The notes beneath the pieces were generated by a model that was not told where the DNA came from, did not search any database, and saw only the letters and a program-made list of their open reading frames with translations. The translations under genes and the position numbers were made by a program. Positions 27,349-36,190 of a stretch of DNA of 52,138 bases are shown here, in pieces; position 1 is the first letter of the stretch; the number at the start of each line of letters is the position of its first letter. The stretch covers positions 1-52,138 of the forward strand of contig JAICQO010000042.1 of NCBI GenBank assembly GCA_025937835.1. The letters run 5' to 3'. This DNA is from Polyangiaceae bacterium (GTDB taxonomy: Bacteria > Myxococcota_A > Polyangia > Polyangiales > Polyangiaceae).

Positions 27349-28578
27349 ATGCTTAAACCTGGAATCAAGGCGCTGAGCTGCCTCGCTGCCGGCGCTGCGT
27401 TCGGGCTGATCGCCCCCGCAGCGTTGGCCGCGCCCTGCGCGGACCTCGACTTGCCGAATCCGATCTACGGAGCCGGCGGCAGCGCCGTCACCGCCACGCT
27501 GAAGGCGGTGGGCACGGCGCTCGCCAATCTGGATGAGCCGATCACCATCCTCTACGCGGATCCCGGCGCGTGCCCTGGGTACCAGCAGTACCTCGACAAC
27601 GCTATCACCACCACGTTCAAGTACTGGACGGCCGACGGCACGCAGCAAACCTGCGACCCGCCGCTCGACGGGCAGCCCGCCGATTTCGCGCACATGGGCA
27701 ACGACCATGATTTCTGCATCGGGCTGGATCTCCCCGACGACTACCCGGAGAACTACGAGGAATCGCTGGCGCAGGTTCAGACCCTGAACTTCATCGTCGA
27801 CAAGGACTCGAGCCAGAAGTCCATCAGCGCCGAAGCGCTCTACTACCTGTACGGCCTGGGCGCCGAAGCCGCAGGCATCGAGCCCTGGACCGATCCGACG
27901 CACGTCATTCTGCGTTCGACCGGCTCGTTCGTGCACCAGTTCGCGGCAGTCGCCGTGTTCGGCGACCCCGCGCGCGTCTACTTCGACCACCCGACCACCG
28001 GGGGCAGCGGCGTGGCCGTCCAGACGCAGCAGGAGGGCATCAATGCGCTGCTCGCGATCGGCGAGACTTCGCCCGAAAGCCCGCTGTTCTACGTGTCGAG
28101 CTCCGCTGCCGACGCCAACCGCGCCAGCGTTCGAACCCTCGCCTACCAGCACTTCGGACAGAGCTGCGGCTACTGGCCGGACTCGAGCGAGTCGGCCCTC
28201 GACAAGCTCAACGTGCGCACCGGCAAGTACCAGTTCTGGACGCCGGGGCATTTCTATCTCCGCCTCGACGGGAGCGGCGACCCCGTGAACCCGCTCGCCG
28301 GTGATCTCGTCAGCTGGTTCACGGGTGAAGCCGAGCCGCCGGAAGGCGTGAACGTCACCGAGCTCGTGATCCAGTCGGGCGACGTGCCGCTGTGCGCCAT
28401 GAGCGTGCAGCGCGAGGGCGTCACCGGCGCGATCAGCTCCTACGCGCCGCCAGTGCCGTGCAACGGCTACTTCGAGAAGACCGCCACCGGCGAGACCGAG
28501 CACGCCGAGTGCGAGTCCGACTCCGACTGCGACGACGCGAACCCCAAGTGCCACTTCGGCTTCTGCGAGGCTTACTGA
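27349..28578 (+). CDS. Secreted PstS-like substrate-binding protein with Cys-rich tail
   Basis: A 409-residue exported protein. The signal peptide ends at ALA before APCADLD. The mature N-terminus (IYGAGGSAVTATLKAVGTAL) and the later ILYADPGACPGYQQYL and FAHMGNDHDFCIGLDL segments resemble the phosphate-binding-protein (PstS-like, PBP type II) fold. The last about 30 residues (CESDSDCDDANPKCHFGFC) form an EGF-like/Cys-rich module often seen on myxobacterial secreted proteins. It heads the long plus-strand operon and has a strong AT-rich promoter. The ligand is unknown; the sulfur-regulon context suggests a sulfur oxyanion or organosulfur compound rather than phosphate (inference). Confidence 0.75.
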   Translation: MLKPGIKALSCLAAGAAFGLIAPAALAAPCADLDLPNPIYGAGGSAVTATLKAVGTALANLDEPITILYADPGACPGYQQYLDNAITTTFKYWTADGTQQTCDPPLDGQPADFAHMGNDHDFCIGLDLPDDYPENYEESLAQVQTLNFIVDKDSSQKSISAEALYYLYGLGAEAAGIEPWTDPTHVILRSTGSFVHQFAAVAVFGDPARVYFDHPTTGGSGVAVQTQQEGINALLAIGETSPESPLFYVSSSAADANRASVRTLAYQHFGQSCGYWPDSSESALDKLNVRTGKYQFWTPGHFYLRLDGSGDPVNPLAGDLVSWFTGEAEPPEGVNVTELVIQSGDVPLCAMSVQREGVTGAISSYAPPVPCNGYFEKTATGETEHAECESDSDCDDANPKCHFGFCEAY

Positions 28579-28579
28579 G

Positions 28580-29080
28580 ATGAAGACCAATAGACTCGAC
28601 ACACGCGCCGTGCTCGGCGCGTACGTGGCGCTCGCCCTCGTCGCAGGCTCGCTCGCCGCAGCGTGCGGAGACGACGCGGACGGCGACGATTCGACCGTGA
28701 TCCCGAGCACCGGCGGTAAGAGCGGCACGGGCGGCGGCGGAAACGCGGCCGGCGAGAGCTCGGCCGGCGCCGGCAACGAGCCCGGCACCGGGGGCAGCGG
28801 CGGCAGCGACAGCAGCACCGGCGGCGTTCCGAGCGAGACGGGCGGCAGCGGCGGTGAAGGCGGCCAAGCCGGCGGCAGCACCGAGCCCGGTGTCGGCGGC
28901 AGCGGCGGTGAAGGCGGCAGCGGCGAAGCGAACTGCGCGCCGCAAGGCGAGTACGACTGCTACCCCTGCGCGCCCAAGACCGACGAGCAGTACCTGAACC
29001 AGTGCAGCGACGCTGAGTGCTCGCCATTCGACAAAGCGGATCGCATCCCCGGGTTCACGGGCACGCTGCCCGAGCTTTGA
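28580..29080 (+). CDS. Lipoprotein with Gly/Ser-rich linker and short Cys module
   Basis: A 166-residue lipoprotein. The lipobox is SLAAAC (Cys28), followed by an acidic stretch, about 80 residues of GGSGG/GGEGG repeats and a short C-terminal domain with cysteines (CAPQGEYDCYPCAPKTDEQY, then a further CSDAEC). It starts one base after the previous stop, so it is cotranscribed with the PstS-like gene. It may be a surface-anchored partner of that secreted protein. No family was recognised. Confidence 0.75.
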   Translation: MKTNRLDTRAVLGAYVALALVAGSLAAACGDDADGDDSTVIPSTGGKSGTGGGGNAAGESSAGAGNEPGTGGSGGSDSSTGGVPSETGGSGGEGGQAGGSTEPGVGGSGGEGGSGEANCAPQGEYDCYPCAPKTDEQYLNQCSDAECSPFDKADRIPGFTGTLPEL

Positions 29081-29122
29081 GTGGATCGTCAGTGGATCGT
29101 CTCGCCACGATCGCTCTGAAAA

Positions 29123-29167
29123 ACGAGCTCCGGCGTTGCGGGTGTGATCCGCAGCGTCGGAGTTCGT
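29123..29167 (+). promoter_or_regulatory. 19-bp RNA hairpin between lipoprotein and porin genes
   Basis: The arms 29123-29141 and 29149-29167 pair over 19 bp with three G-U wobbles and a 7-nt loop (gtgtgat). It is preceded by an A-run and not followed by a T-run, so it suits a processing/stability element or attenuator better than a simple terminator. Just before it the 11-bp unit gtggatcgtca is tandemly duplicated (29081-29101). Confidence 0.6.
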
Positions 29168-29207
29168 CTCGCCCCTTATTCGGACAAATTCTATCGGTTT
29201 CGTGTCG

Positions 29208-30701
29208 ATGATTCACTCTCTCAGAGCGCGCGGGTGGTTGCTCGGGCTCTCGATCTCAGCCAACGCTTTCGCGCAGACCCCTCCCGCTCCGCCGCCGGAG
29301 GAGGACGATCTCGAGCTACCCGCTCGAGGCACGACGCCTCCCCCAGCGGCGGCCGCGCCCGCTCCTCCACCCGCCGCGGCGCCCGAACCGGCTGCGCCCG
29401 CTCCCGTCGCGAACGTGAGCCCGACGCCGCCTCCTCCTGCCGCGTCGCCACCGGTCGCAGCGCCTGAAGCTCCGGCGGTTCCGGCGGTTCCGGCGGTTCC
29501 GGCGGTTCCGGCGCAGGCTCCACTCTCCACCCTCGGGCTCCGCACGAGCGCGTACATCCAGGGTCAGTACCAGTACAACCAGCTCTCGGAAGACGAGCTG
29601 CAAGCGGGGGGCGCGCCGCTCAACCAGAATCGCTTCCTCGTCCGCCGCGGTCGCGTGCGCTTCGACCGCGATTGGGACTACGCCGCGGGCTCGCTCGAGC
29701 TCGACGCCAACACGGTGTCGGGCGCGTCAATCGGCATTCGACGCGCGGAAGCATCGCTGGTCTACCGCGGCAGCGGGCCGAGCTCGGACACGCCGCCGCT
29801 GGTGGTGCTCACCGCCGGTGTCACCGACATCCCCTTCGGCTTCGATCTGCTGCAGTCGGCGCGGGTGCGCCCGTTCATGGAGCGGAGCCTCGCGTCGAGC
29901 GCGCTGTTTCCGAGCGAGGCCGACGCCGGGGTCAAGCTGTCCGGCGCGATCGCGTTCTTCCGCTACGGCGTCGCGTTCATGAACGGCGAGCCGCTCGACG
30001 ACGAGGGCTTCCCGCGCGATCCGAACAGCGCCAAGGACCTGATCGGTCGCGTCGGCGTCGACGTGAAGCCGGCCGACGGCTTTTCGATCTGGGGCGGCAC
30101 CTCGTTCGCGAAGGGCCAGGGTTTTCACCCCGGCCGCGACGCGCGCAAGCGCTCGATCGCCTGGCGCGACACCGACGAGAACGGCACGCTGCAACCGGGT
30201 GGCGCCGAGCTCCAGGGCATTCCAGCGACCGCCGCCTCGCCCTCGCAAAACTTCGACCGCTGGGCGCTCGGCCTCGATCTCGGTGCGTCGTTCACGACTC
30301 CGCTCGGCCTGACCAAGCTGTACGCCGAGGCATTTCTGGCCTCGAACTACGATCGAGGCCTGGTCGAAGCCGATCCGGTCGAGTCCGCCACAGGCGACCT
30401 GCGGCACGCCGGCGCCTACGTGGCGCTCGAGCAGGGCGTCACCGAGTGGGGCATCGCCGGCTTCCGCGCGGGATTCTACGACCCGAACTCCGACGTGCTC
30501 GAAAGCAAGCAAGGGCGGCTGCTTCCGCTCTCGCAGACCGTCACCACGCTGTCGCCCCTGATCGGCTTCGTGCTGAAGGCTCGAGCCAAGCTGCTCTTCC
30601 AGTACGATTTCGTGCGCGACCACCTGGGACGCGACGCGAGCGGCAAGCCGACCGACGCCGAAAACGACGGCTTCACGGCGCGCCTTCAGGTGGAGCTATG
30701 A
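29208..30701 (+). CDS. Outer-membrane porin, OprP/OprO-like
   Basis: A 497-residue protein with a signal peptide ending at ANAFAQ, a Pro/Ala-rich linker of about 85 residues and a beta-barrel of the phosphate-selective porin (OprP/O) type. The barrel begins LRTSAYIQGQYQYNQLSED and has NRFLVRRGRVRFDRDWDYAAG, VTDIPFGFDLLQSARVRPF and the closing TARLQVEL strand. Porins of this family conduct anions, which suits sulfur oxyanion entry. The ATG at 29208 is chosen over GTG at 29202; both are in frame. Four and a half copies of a 9-bp unit encode VPA repeats in the linker. The stop overlaps the next start (ATGA). Confidence 0.82.
   Translation: MIHSLRARGWLLGLSISANAFAQTPPAPPPEEDDLELPARGTTPPPAAAAPAPPPAAAPEPAAPAPVANVSPTPPPPAASPPVAAPEAPAVPAVPAVPAVPAQAPLSTLGLRTSAYIQGQYQYNQLSEDELQAGGAPLNQNRFLVRRGRVRFDRDWDYAAGSLELDANTVSGASIGIRRAEASLVYRGSGPSSDTPPLVVLTAGVTDIPFGFDLLQSARVRPFMERSLASSALFPSEADAGVKLSGAIAFFRYGVAFMNGEPLDDEGFPRDPNSAKDLIGRVGVDVKPADGFSIWGGTSFAKGQGFHPGRDARKRSIAWRDTDENGTLQPGGAELQGIPATAASPSQNFDRWALGLDLGASFTTPLGLTKLYAEAFLASNYDRGLVEADPVESATGDLRHAGAYVALEQGVTEWGIAGFRAGFYDPNSDVLESKQGRLLPLSQTVTTLSPLIGFVLKARAKLLFQYDFVRDHLGRDASGKPTDAENDGFTARLQVEL
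29471..29513 (+). repeat. 9-bp tandem repeat within the porin linker
   Basis: The unit tccggcggt occurs nearly five times and encodes the repeated Val-Pro-Ala of the linker. Being a multiple of three, copy changes would alter length but not frame. Confidence 0.85.
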
Positions 30702-31675
30702 GCGCGCTACCCCGACTCGCCCTCGCCCTGGTCGCGACCGCGTGCAGCGGCGAGACCCTCACCCCCGGTTACGAAGAGCCGGTGCGCGTGCCGGGCGCTC
30801 AGTTCCGTGAGGGCAAGCTGCCCGGATCCGCGCCGCTCACCGCGGAACAGATCGGCGCGGGAGAAAAGCCCGCCTCGCCGAACGTGACGTCGATCGACGT
30901 CACGGGCGTGAGCCTCGTCGCGGGAGAAGGCGAAAAGACCATCCGCGGCCGCGTCTCGACCGACGCCTCCGCCGTCGCGCTGCGCTTCGATGGGCTCGGC
31001 AGCGGCTACTGGGTGCTGCCCGTGGGCGGCCCCGATCCCATCAACGGCGGCGAGCTCACCTGGTCGCTCACAGCCAACGTCTCCCCGGAGGCTGCGCCCG
31101 GTTACCACTCGCTCTTGTTCGCGGCCGTCGGTAGCGATGGTCGCTCCGGCAACCAGATCGCGGCCCGGCTCTGCGTCGGCTCGCCGATCCCCGACAACCT
31201 CAACCACTGCGACCCCAGGCGCCTGCCGCCGGATCTCGTGGTCAGCCTGTCCTGGGATCGCGACGTCGATCTCGATCTGCAGCTCGTGGCCCCGAACGGC
31301 AAGCTCGTGGATCCGAAGCGACCGACGACGGACCTCGGCACCACGGGCGCGCCCCCGGATCCGACCAGGGAGGGCGTTGGCCTGCTCGATCGCGACTCGA
31401 ACGCCGACTGCGCGATCGACGGCCTGCGCCGGGAAAACCTGGTGTTCGCCGAGCGCCCGCTGCCCGGCCGCTACACCGTGCACGCGAGCCTGAACCAGGC
31501 CTGCGGAGAGAAGTCGGCGCGCTTCACCGTGAGCCTGACGAGCCGGATCGACGGCGCCGAGCCCGACACCTACGCCCAGATCAGGACCTACGAGAAGAGC
31601 GGGCTCTTGCTCGCATCACAAGCCGACGGCGGCGCGAAGCTCGGACTTTACGTGACCGAGTTCGTGGTCGAGTGA
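30698..31675 (+). CDS. Lipoprotein with YfaP/DUF2135-like domain
   Basis: A 325-residue lipoprotein (lipobox LVATAC, Cys16). The central part, about residues 60-150, looks beta-sandwich-like. The C-terminal part (DLVVSLSWDRDVDLDLQLV, then LPGRYTVHASLNQACGEKSA) matches the pattern of DUF2135/YfaP domains that bind or decorate the envelope. The start overlaps the porin stop as ATGA, so it may be the porin's partner. The likely location is the periplasmic face of the outer membrane. Confidence 0.8.
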   Translation: MSALPRLALALVATACSGETLTPGYEEPVRVPGAQFREGKLPGSAPLTAEQIGAGEKPASPNVTSIDVTGVSLVAGEGEKTIRGRVSTDASAVALRFDGLGSGYWVLPVGGPDPINGGELTWSLTANVSPEAAPGYHSLLFAAVGSDGRSGNQIAARLCVGSPIPDNLNHCDPRRLPPDLVVSLSWDRDVDLDLQLVAPNGKLVDPKRPTTDLGTTGAPPDPTREGVGLLDRDSNADCAIDGLRRENLVFAERPLPGRYTVHASLNQACGEKSARFTVSLTSRIDGAEPDTYAQIRTYEKSGLLLASQADGGAKLGLYVTEFVVE

Positions 31676-31701
31676 GTTTTTGTCAAGCACGAGGTAGCCC
31701 G

Positions 31702-32373
31702 ATGTTGATCGAACGTTTGATGAAGGTGGCCCTGCTCGGCAGCGAGTGGGTCCTGTACTTGATGCTGTTCTTGTCCGTGTTCTCGTTCTCGACGATGTTC
31801 GAGCGCTGGCTGTTCTTCCGGCGGCGTAGCGACGACCTCGTCAAGCTGCGTAAGGGCCTCGCGGGCGCGCTCTCGAACGACGACGTCGAAGCCGCGGAGA
31901 AGCTGCTCGAGAAGAGCCCGTCGCTCGAGGCGCGCGTGGCTCGCGAGGGCCTGCGCTGGCGCCTCGGCGGACCCGAGGCGATGACGGACGCGGTCGACTC
32001 CGAGCTCAGCCGGCTCCGGCCCGAGCTCGAACGCGGCACCAATTTCCTGGGAACGCTCGGCAACAACGCGCCGTTCGTCGGCCTGTTCGGCACCGTGCTC
32101 GGCGTGATCATCGCCTTCCACGCCCTAGGCCAGGCCGGGCAGAACACGTCGCAGATGGGCGGCGTGATGGCCGGCATCTCGGAAGCGCTGGTCGCGACCG
32201 GCGTCGGCCTGTTCGTGGCGCTGCCCGCGGTGGTCGCCTACAACCTGATCCAGAAGCGCATCGGCGAGATCGAGAGCAACTCGCAGGGCCTCACCAAGCT
32301 GCTCACGGCCTACGTGAAGGCGCAGAAAGCCACTGCCGCGTCCGAGCTCGTCGGGCACCGAAAGGTAGCGTGA
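31702..32373 (+). CDS. exbB: ExbB/TolQ/MotA-family proton channel subunit
   Basis: A 223-residue inner-membrane protein that with ExbD turns the proton gradient into force for TonB. There are three hydrophobic segments (EWVLYLMLFLSVFSFSTMF, LGNNAPFVGLFGTVLGVIIAF, and SEALVATGVGLFVALPAVVAY). The GLFGTVLGVI and ATGVGLFVALPAV motifs are family hallmarks. The ATG at 31702 aligns with family starts; an upstream frame adds ten residues without support. It is followed after 7 bases by exbD. Confidence 0.93.
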   Translation: MLIERLMKVALLGSEWVLYLMLFLSVFSFSTMFERWLFFRRRSDDLVKLRKGLAGALSNDDVEAAEKLLEKSPSLEARVAREGLRWRLGGPEAMTDAVDSELSRLRPELERGTNFLGTLGNNAPFVGLFGTVLGVIIAFHALGQAGQNTSQMGGVMAGISEALVATGVGLFVALPAVVAYNLIQKRIGEIESNSQGLTKLLTAYVKAQKATAASELVGHRKVA

Positions 32374-32380
32374 AGGAGCC

Positions 32381-32788
32381 ATGGCAGCCGTCGCTACCGG
32401 TCGCGGGCGCGCTCCGATCGTCGGCATCAACGTCACGCCGCTCGTCGACGTGGTGCTGGTGCTGCTCATCATCATGATGGTCAGCGCCACCTACATCGTG
32501 TCGCAGAGCCTCAAGGTCGAGCTCCCGAAGACGGCCTCATCCGACGACAGCGTCTCGAAGACGTACGTGGTCACCATCACCAAGGACGGCAAGTACTTCT
32601 TCAACGACCGCCCGATCTCGAAAGAGTCGCTCGCCGCCGAGCTCCGCACCGCGCAGAAATCCGAAAGGGACCTGAGCCTGGTGATCACCGCGGATCAGGG
32701 CGCCCTCCACGGTCAGGTGGTGAACGTGATCGATCTCGCGAAGGTCGAGGGCATCACCAAGTTCGCGATCAACGTCGAGCGCCAGTAA
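32381..32788 (+). CDS. exbD: ExbD/TolR-family proton channel subunit
   Basis: A 135-residue protein with a single N-terminal transmembrane helix that carries the essential proton-binding aspartate (NVTPLVDVVLVLLIIMMV). The periplasmic domain ends with QVVNVIDLAKVEGITKFAI, typical of ExbD. GAAGGAG precedes the ATG. It works with ExbB and TonB in this operon. Confidence 0.95.
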   Translation: MAAVATGRGRAPIVGINVTPLVDVVLVLLIIMMVSATYIVSQSLKVELPKTASSDDSVSKTYVVTITKDGKYFFNDRPISKESLAAELRTAQKSERDLSLVITADQGALHGQVVNVIDLAKVEGITKFAINVERQ

Positions 32789-32806
32789 CCGGTCTCTGCG
32801 ACGCCC

Positions 32807-33523
32807 ATGGCAAACAAGATCCTCATCGGCGCGAGCCTGTTGGTGCACGGCGCGCTCGCGATTTCGATCGGTCGGATCGAGGTCAAGGAGTCGCGCGCGG
32901 CGACCGCGATCGCGATCGCCGAGACCAAGAAGAAGGCCGAGAAGCCAGCTCCGCCCAAGGCCGAGCTCGAGCCCGAGCCACCGCGCCCCGAGCGCGCCGT
33001 GCGCAAGCTGGCCGCCAGAGCAGCGCCAGAGCCGCAGCCCGCGCCCCTGCCTGCGGCGGCCGCGAACCCGCAAGCGGCGCTGGCCGCGCTTCCCGACTTT
33101 GGCCTCTCGCTGAGCGGAGGCTCGCTCGGCCGCGGAGTCGCAGTGCCGCAAGGGGTACCCGGAGGCTCGCAGGCGAACACGCCGAAGCCTGCGGCTCCGG
33201 TGAAGCGCTCGCTCGCGGCAGCCCCTGCCGCCGGGCTCGACGAGTGCAGCGATCCGCCCGCCAAACCCAGGCCCGTCAACGTGCCCCAACCTGCTTATAC
33301 GGACCAGGCTCGCGCCGCCGGCGTCGAAGGCAAAGTGCGCGTCGAGCTCACGGTCGACGAGACCGGGCGCGTGGTCTCGGTGCGATTGATCGCGGGCCTC
33401 GGCCACGGCCTCGACGAAGCCGCGATCGCTGCGGCGCAGCGGGCCACGTTTCAACCGGCGCTCCGCTGCGGAAAACCCGCGCGCGCCACGTTCACGATCT
33501 CGGTGCGGTTCGCCGCGAGCTGA
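32807..33523 (+). CDS. tonB: TonB energy-transducing protein
   Basis: A 238-residue protein with an N-terminal anchor (ILIGASLLVHGALAISIG), a long Pro/Glu/Ala-rich spacer, and a C-terminal TonB domain (PQPAYTDQARAAGVEGKVRV, then AAIAAAQRATFQPALR and a final TFTISVRF strand). It couples ExbB/D to the outer-membrane receptor that follows 9 bases downstream. A Cys pair in the periplasmic part (DECSDPP and LRCGKPA) may form a disulfide. Confidence 0.93.
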   Translation: MANKILIGASLLVHGALAISIGRIEVKESRAATAIAIAETKKKAEKPAPPKAELEPEPPRPERAVRKLAARAAPEPQPAPLPAAAANPQAALAALPDFGLSLSGGSLGRGVAVPQGVPGGSQANTPKPAAPVKRSLAAAPAAGLDECSDPPAKPRPVNVPQPAYTDQARAAGVEGKVRVELTVDETGRVVSVRLIAGLGHGLDEAAIAAAQRATFQPALRCGKPARATFTISVRFAAS

Positions 33524-33532
33524 CCTCCTTTC

Positions 33533-36190
33533 ATGTCGTTCGTCCAGAAAGTCCGGATCCCGCTGCTGTTGGTGTCGCTCGTGGCCGTTTCCAAGCCCGT
33601 CTTCGCTCAGGCCACGGCGCCCGTCGGCGAAGAGAGCGCACGGCCGCGGCTCACGAAGCCGCCGATGCTCGTGAGCTTCGTCGAAGCGGAGTACCCCGAG
33701 AGCGAGAAGGCCGCGGGCAAGACCGCGGCCGTGGTGCTGCAGCTCGCGATCAGCGCCACCGGTACCGTCAGCGAAGCGCTGGTGATCGAGTCGGCCGGTC
33801 CAGCCTTCGACGCAGCCGCCCTCGACGCGGCGCGCCGCTTCGTGTTCGAGCCGGCGGAAATCAACGACGAGCCCGCGCCGATCAAGATCAACTACCGCTA
33901 CGAGTTCGTGCTCGAGCCGGAGGAGCCGACGACCGCGATCCTGACCGGCACGATCCGCGCCGCCGGTAGCGGCGAGCCGCTCGCGGGCGTCAAGCTGTCG
34001 CTCGACGACGGCCGCGAGATCGTCACCGACGAGACCGGCAAGTTCACGCTGGAGGACGTGGCCCCGGGCCGCCACAAGCTGCTGATTTCCCGCGACGATC
34101 TGAAGACGCTGCAAACCGAGGAAGAGCTCACGGCCGGCCAAAAGCTCGACGCAGTTTACGAGATCGAGCTGCCCTCCGCCGAGGTCCCCGAAGAAGAGCA
34201 GGACGACCTCGAGATCGTGATCACGGCGCCGAAGCTCACCAAGCAGACGGTCTCCACGCGCATCGAGGCGGACCAGGCGCGGCGCGTGGCCGGCACCCAG
34301 GGCGACGTGCTCAAGATCGTCGAGAGCATGCCCGGCGTGGCGCGCGCCACCGCCGGCTCGAGCCAGATCGTGGTCTGGGGTGCGGCGCCCGAAGACACGC
34401 GCGTTTACGTGGACGGCATGCGCGTGCCGCTCCTCTATCACTTCGGCGGTTTGCGCTCGGTCGTGCACACCGACCTCGTGCGCTCGGTCGAGCTCATCCC
34501 CGGCGGCTATGGCGCGGCCCACGGGCGCGGGCTCGGCGGCCTCGTGACGGTGGAGACGGCCGATCCGGCCGCCGAGCACCTGCGCGGCAGCGCGCAACTC
34601 GACGGCCTCGACGCCTCCCTCGCGCTCCAGGGGCCGATCGGCAACGACTACCGGGTCGCGCTCGCTCTGCGTCGCAGCCACCTCGATTGGTTGCTCGATC
34701 AGGTGACCGATGAAGACGTCGGCGAGTTCTTCCCGATCCCGAGCTACTACGACGGCCAGGCGCGAGTCCGCCGGCAGCTCGACGAGAGCTCGTTCGTCGA
34801 GGTCACGGGTCTGCTCTCCTCCGATCGCGTCTCGCGCACGGTCGACGGCGCCGACCCGGCCGATCGCAAACAGGAGACGCGGCGGCAGACCTTCCAGCGC
34901 GTCGGCCTCCGCTACCGCAACGCGGAGACGCAAGGCGCGCGGGTCGAGGTCATGCCCTGGGCCGGCCGCGATCACCGAGAGCTCGAGGCGCGCTTCGGCG
35001 CCGTGCCGACCTCGCTCGAGCTCGAGTCCACGCTGTTCGGCCTGCGCGCGCACTGGAACGGTCGCGTGAGCGAGCACATCGCGGCCACCGTCGGACTCGA
35101 TCTCGAAGGCACCCTGACCACGGGCAGGCGCTCGGGCTCGATCAGCAGCCCGCCGCGGGAAGGCGATGCGCGCGCCTTCGGCCAGCCGCCGTCCGACCAG
35201 ATCAACGCCGACGAGTGGGAAAGCGTCACTGGCAGCGCCGCCCCGTACGTCGAGCTCGACATCGGCCTGTTCGACGACGCGCTGCACGTGGTACCGGGCT
35301 TGCGGCTCGACCCGCTGTTCACGAGCGTCAGTCGCCGCCTCCCGAAAGAGGGGGACTCGCCCGGCGTCGGCGCGAGCTCGGCCGACATCGCGCTTGAGCC
35401 GCGGCTGTCCGCGCGCTACGAGCTCTCGAAGCGCGTCACGTTCAAGGCTGCATACGGCGAGTACCGGCAGCCGCCGCTCGCCGAGGATCTGTCCCCGGTG
35501 TTCGGCAACCCCTTGCTCGAATCTTCGTCGGCGCGGCATTTTTTGGGCGGCGGCGCGTTTCAGCTCACTCAATCCCTCGGCGTCGAGACCACGCTCTTCT
35601 ACACGAAGTCGGAGGGCCTCGCGGCGCGCAACCCGATCCCGTCGCCGCTGATCGCAGAAGCGCTAGTCTCGGTCGGCGAAGGCCGCTCCTACGGCGCGCA
35701 GTTCTTGGTCCGTCAGAATCTGAGCCACGGCTTCTTCGGCTGGGTTGCGTACACGCTGCTGCGCTCCGAGCGGCGCGACCAGCCCGCCGAGCCGTGGCGC
35801 CTGTTCGATTACGACCAGACCCACGTGCTGACGGCGCTCGCCGCCTACGACCTGGGCAGGGGCTTCGATATCGGCGGGCGCGTTCGCTACACGACCGGCT
35901 ACCCGCGTACGCCCGTGATCTCCGCGTATTACGACGCGCGGCGCGATCTCTACGAGCCCGTGCTCGGCGCGAAGAACACCGAGCGCATCCCCGATTTCGT
36001 CGAGCTGGACGTCCGCTTCGCGAAGCGCTGGCAGATCGGCACGACCGAGCTCGAGACCTACCTGGACGTCCAGAACGTCACGAACCGCGATAACCCGGAA
36101 GAGATCGCCTACAGCCCGGATTACTCGCAACGGCGCTACGTGAGCGGCCTACCGATCTTGCCGCTCGTCGGCGCGCGCTGGAGCTTCTGA
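33533..36190 (+). CDS. TonB-dependent receptor with an N-terminal TonB-C-like domain
   Basis: An 885-residue outer-membrane receptor. The signal peptide (to FAQ, residue 26) is followed by a TonB C-terminal-like domain (about 44-128: FVEAEYPESEKAAGKTAAVV, ARRFVFEPAEIN), then a carboxypeptidase-regulatory-like beta domain (about 134-215), a plug (about 230-340, with VYVDGMRVPLLYHFGGL and ELIPGGYGAAHGRGLGGLVT) and a 22-strand-type barrel ending in the canonical aromatic residue (LVGARWSF). It uses the ExbB/D-TonB encoded just upstream. The substrate is not evident; the operon context suggests an organosulfur or sulfate-ester ligand or a metal complex. The stop shares a base with the next start. 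Confidence 0.9.
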   Translation: MSFVQKVRIPLLLVSLVAVSKPVFAQATAPVGEESARPRLTKPPMLVSFVEAEYPESEKAAGKTAAVVLQLAISATGTVSEALVIESAGPAFDAAALDAARRFVFEPAEINDEPAPIKINYRYEFVLEPEEPTTAILTGTIRAAGSGEPLAGVKLSLDDGREIVTDETGKFTLEDVAPGRHKLLISRDDLKTLQTEEELTAGQKLDAVYEIELPSAEVPEEEQDDLEIVITAPKLTKQTVSTRIEADQARRVAGTQGDVLKIVESMPGVARATAGSSQIVVWGAAPEDTRVYVDGMRVPLLYHFGGLRSVVHTDLVRSVELIPGGYGAAHGRGLGGLVTVETADPAAEHLRGSAQLDGLDASLALQGPIGNDYRVALALRRSHLDWLLDQVTDEDVGEFFPIPSYYDGQARVRRQLDESSFVEVTGLLSSDRVSRTVDGADPADRKQETRRQTFQRVGLRYRNAETQGARVEVMPWAGRDHRELEARFGAVPTSLELESTLFGLRAHWNGRVSEHIAATVGLDLEGTLTTGRRSGSISSPPREGDARAFGQPPSDQINADEWESVTGSAAPYVELDIGLFDDALHVVPGLRLDPLFTSVSRRLPKEGDSPGVGASSADIALEPRLSARYELSKRVTFKAAYGEYRQPPLAEDLSPVFGNPLLESSSARHFLGGGAFQLTQSLGVETTLFYTKSEGLAARNPIPSPLIAEALVSVGEGRSYGAQFLVRQNLSHGFFGWVAYTLLRSERRDQPAEPWRLFDYDQTHVLTALAAYDLGRGFDIGGRVRYTTGYPRTPVISAYYDARRDLYEPVLGAKNTERIPDFVELDVRFAKRWQIGTTELETYLDVQNVTNRDNPEEIAYSPDYSQRRYVSGLPILPLVGARWSF

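Noticed and set aside
29672-30697. N-terminal extension of the DUF2135-like lipoprotein frame
   Set aside because: This stretch is the out-of-frame shadow of the porin; the lipoprotein signal starts at 30698.
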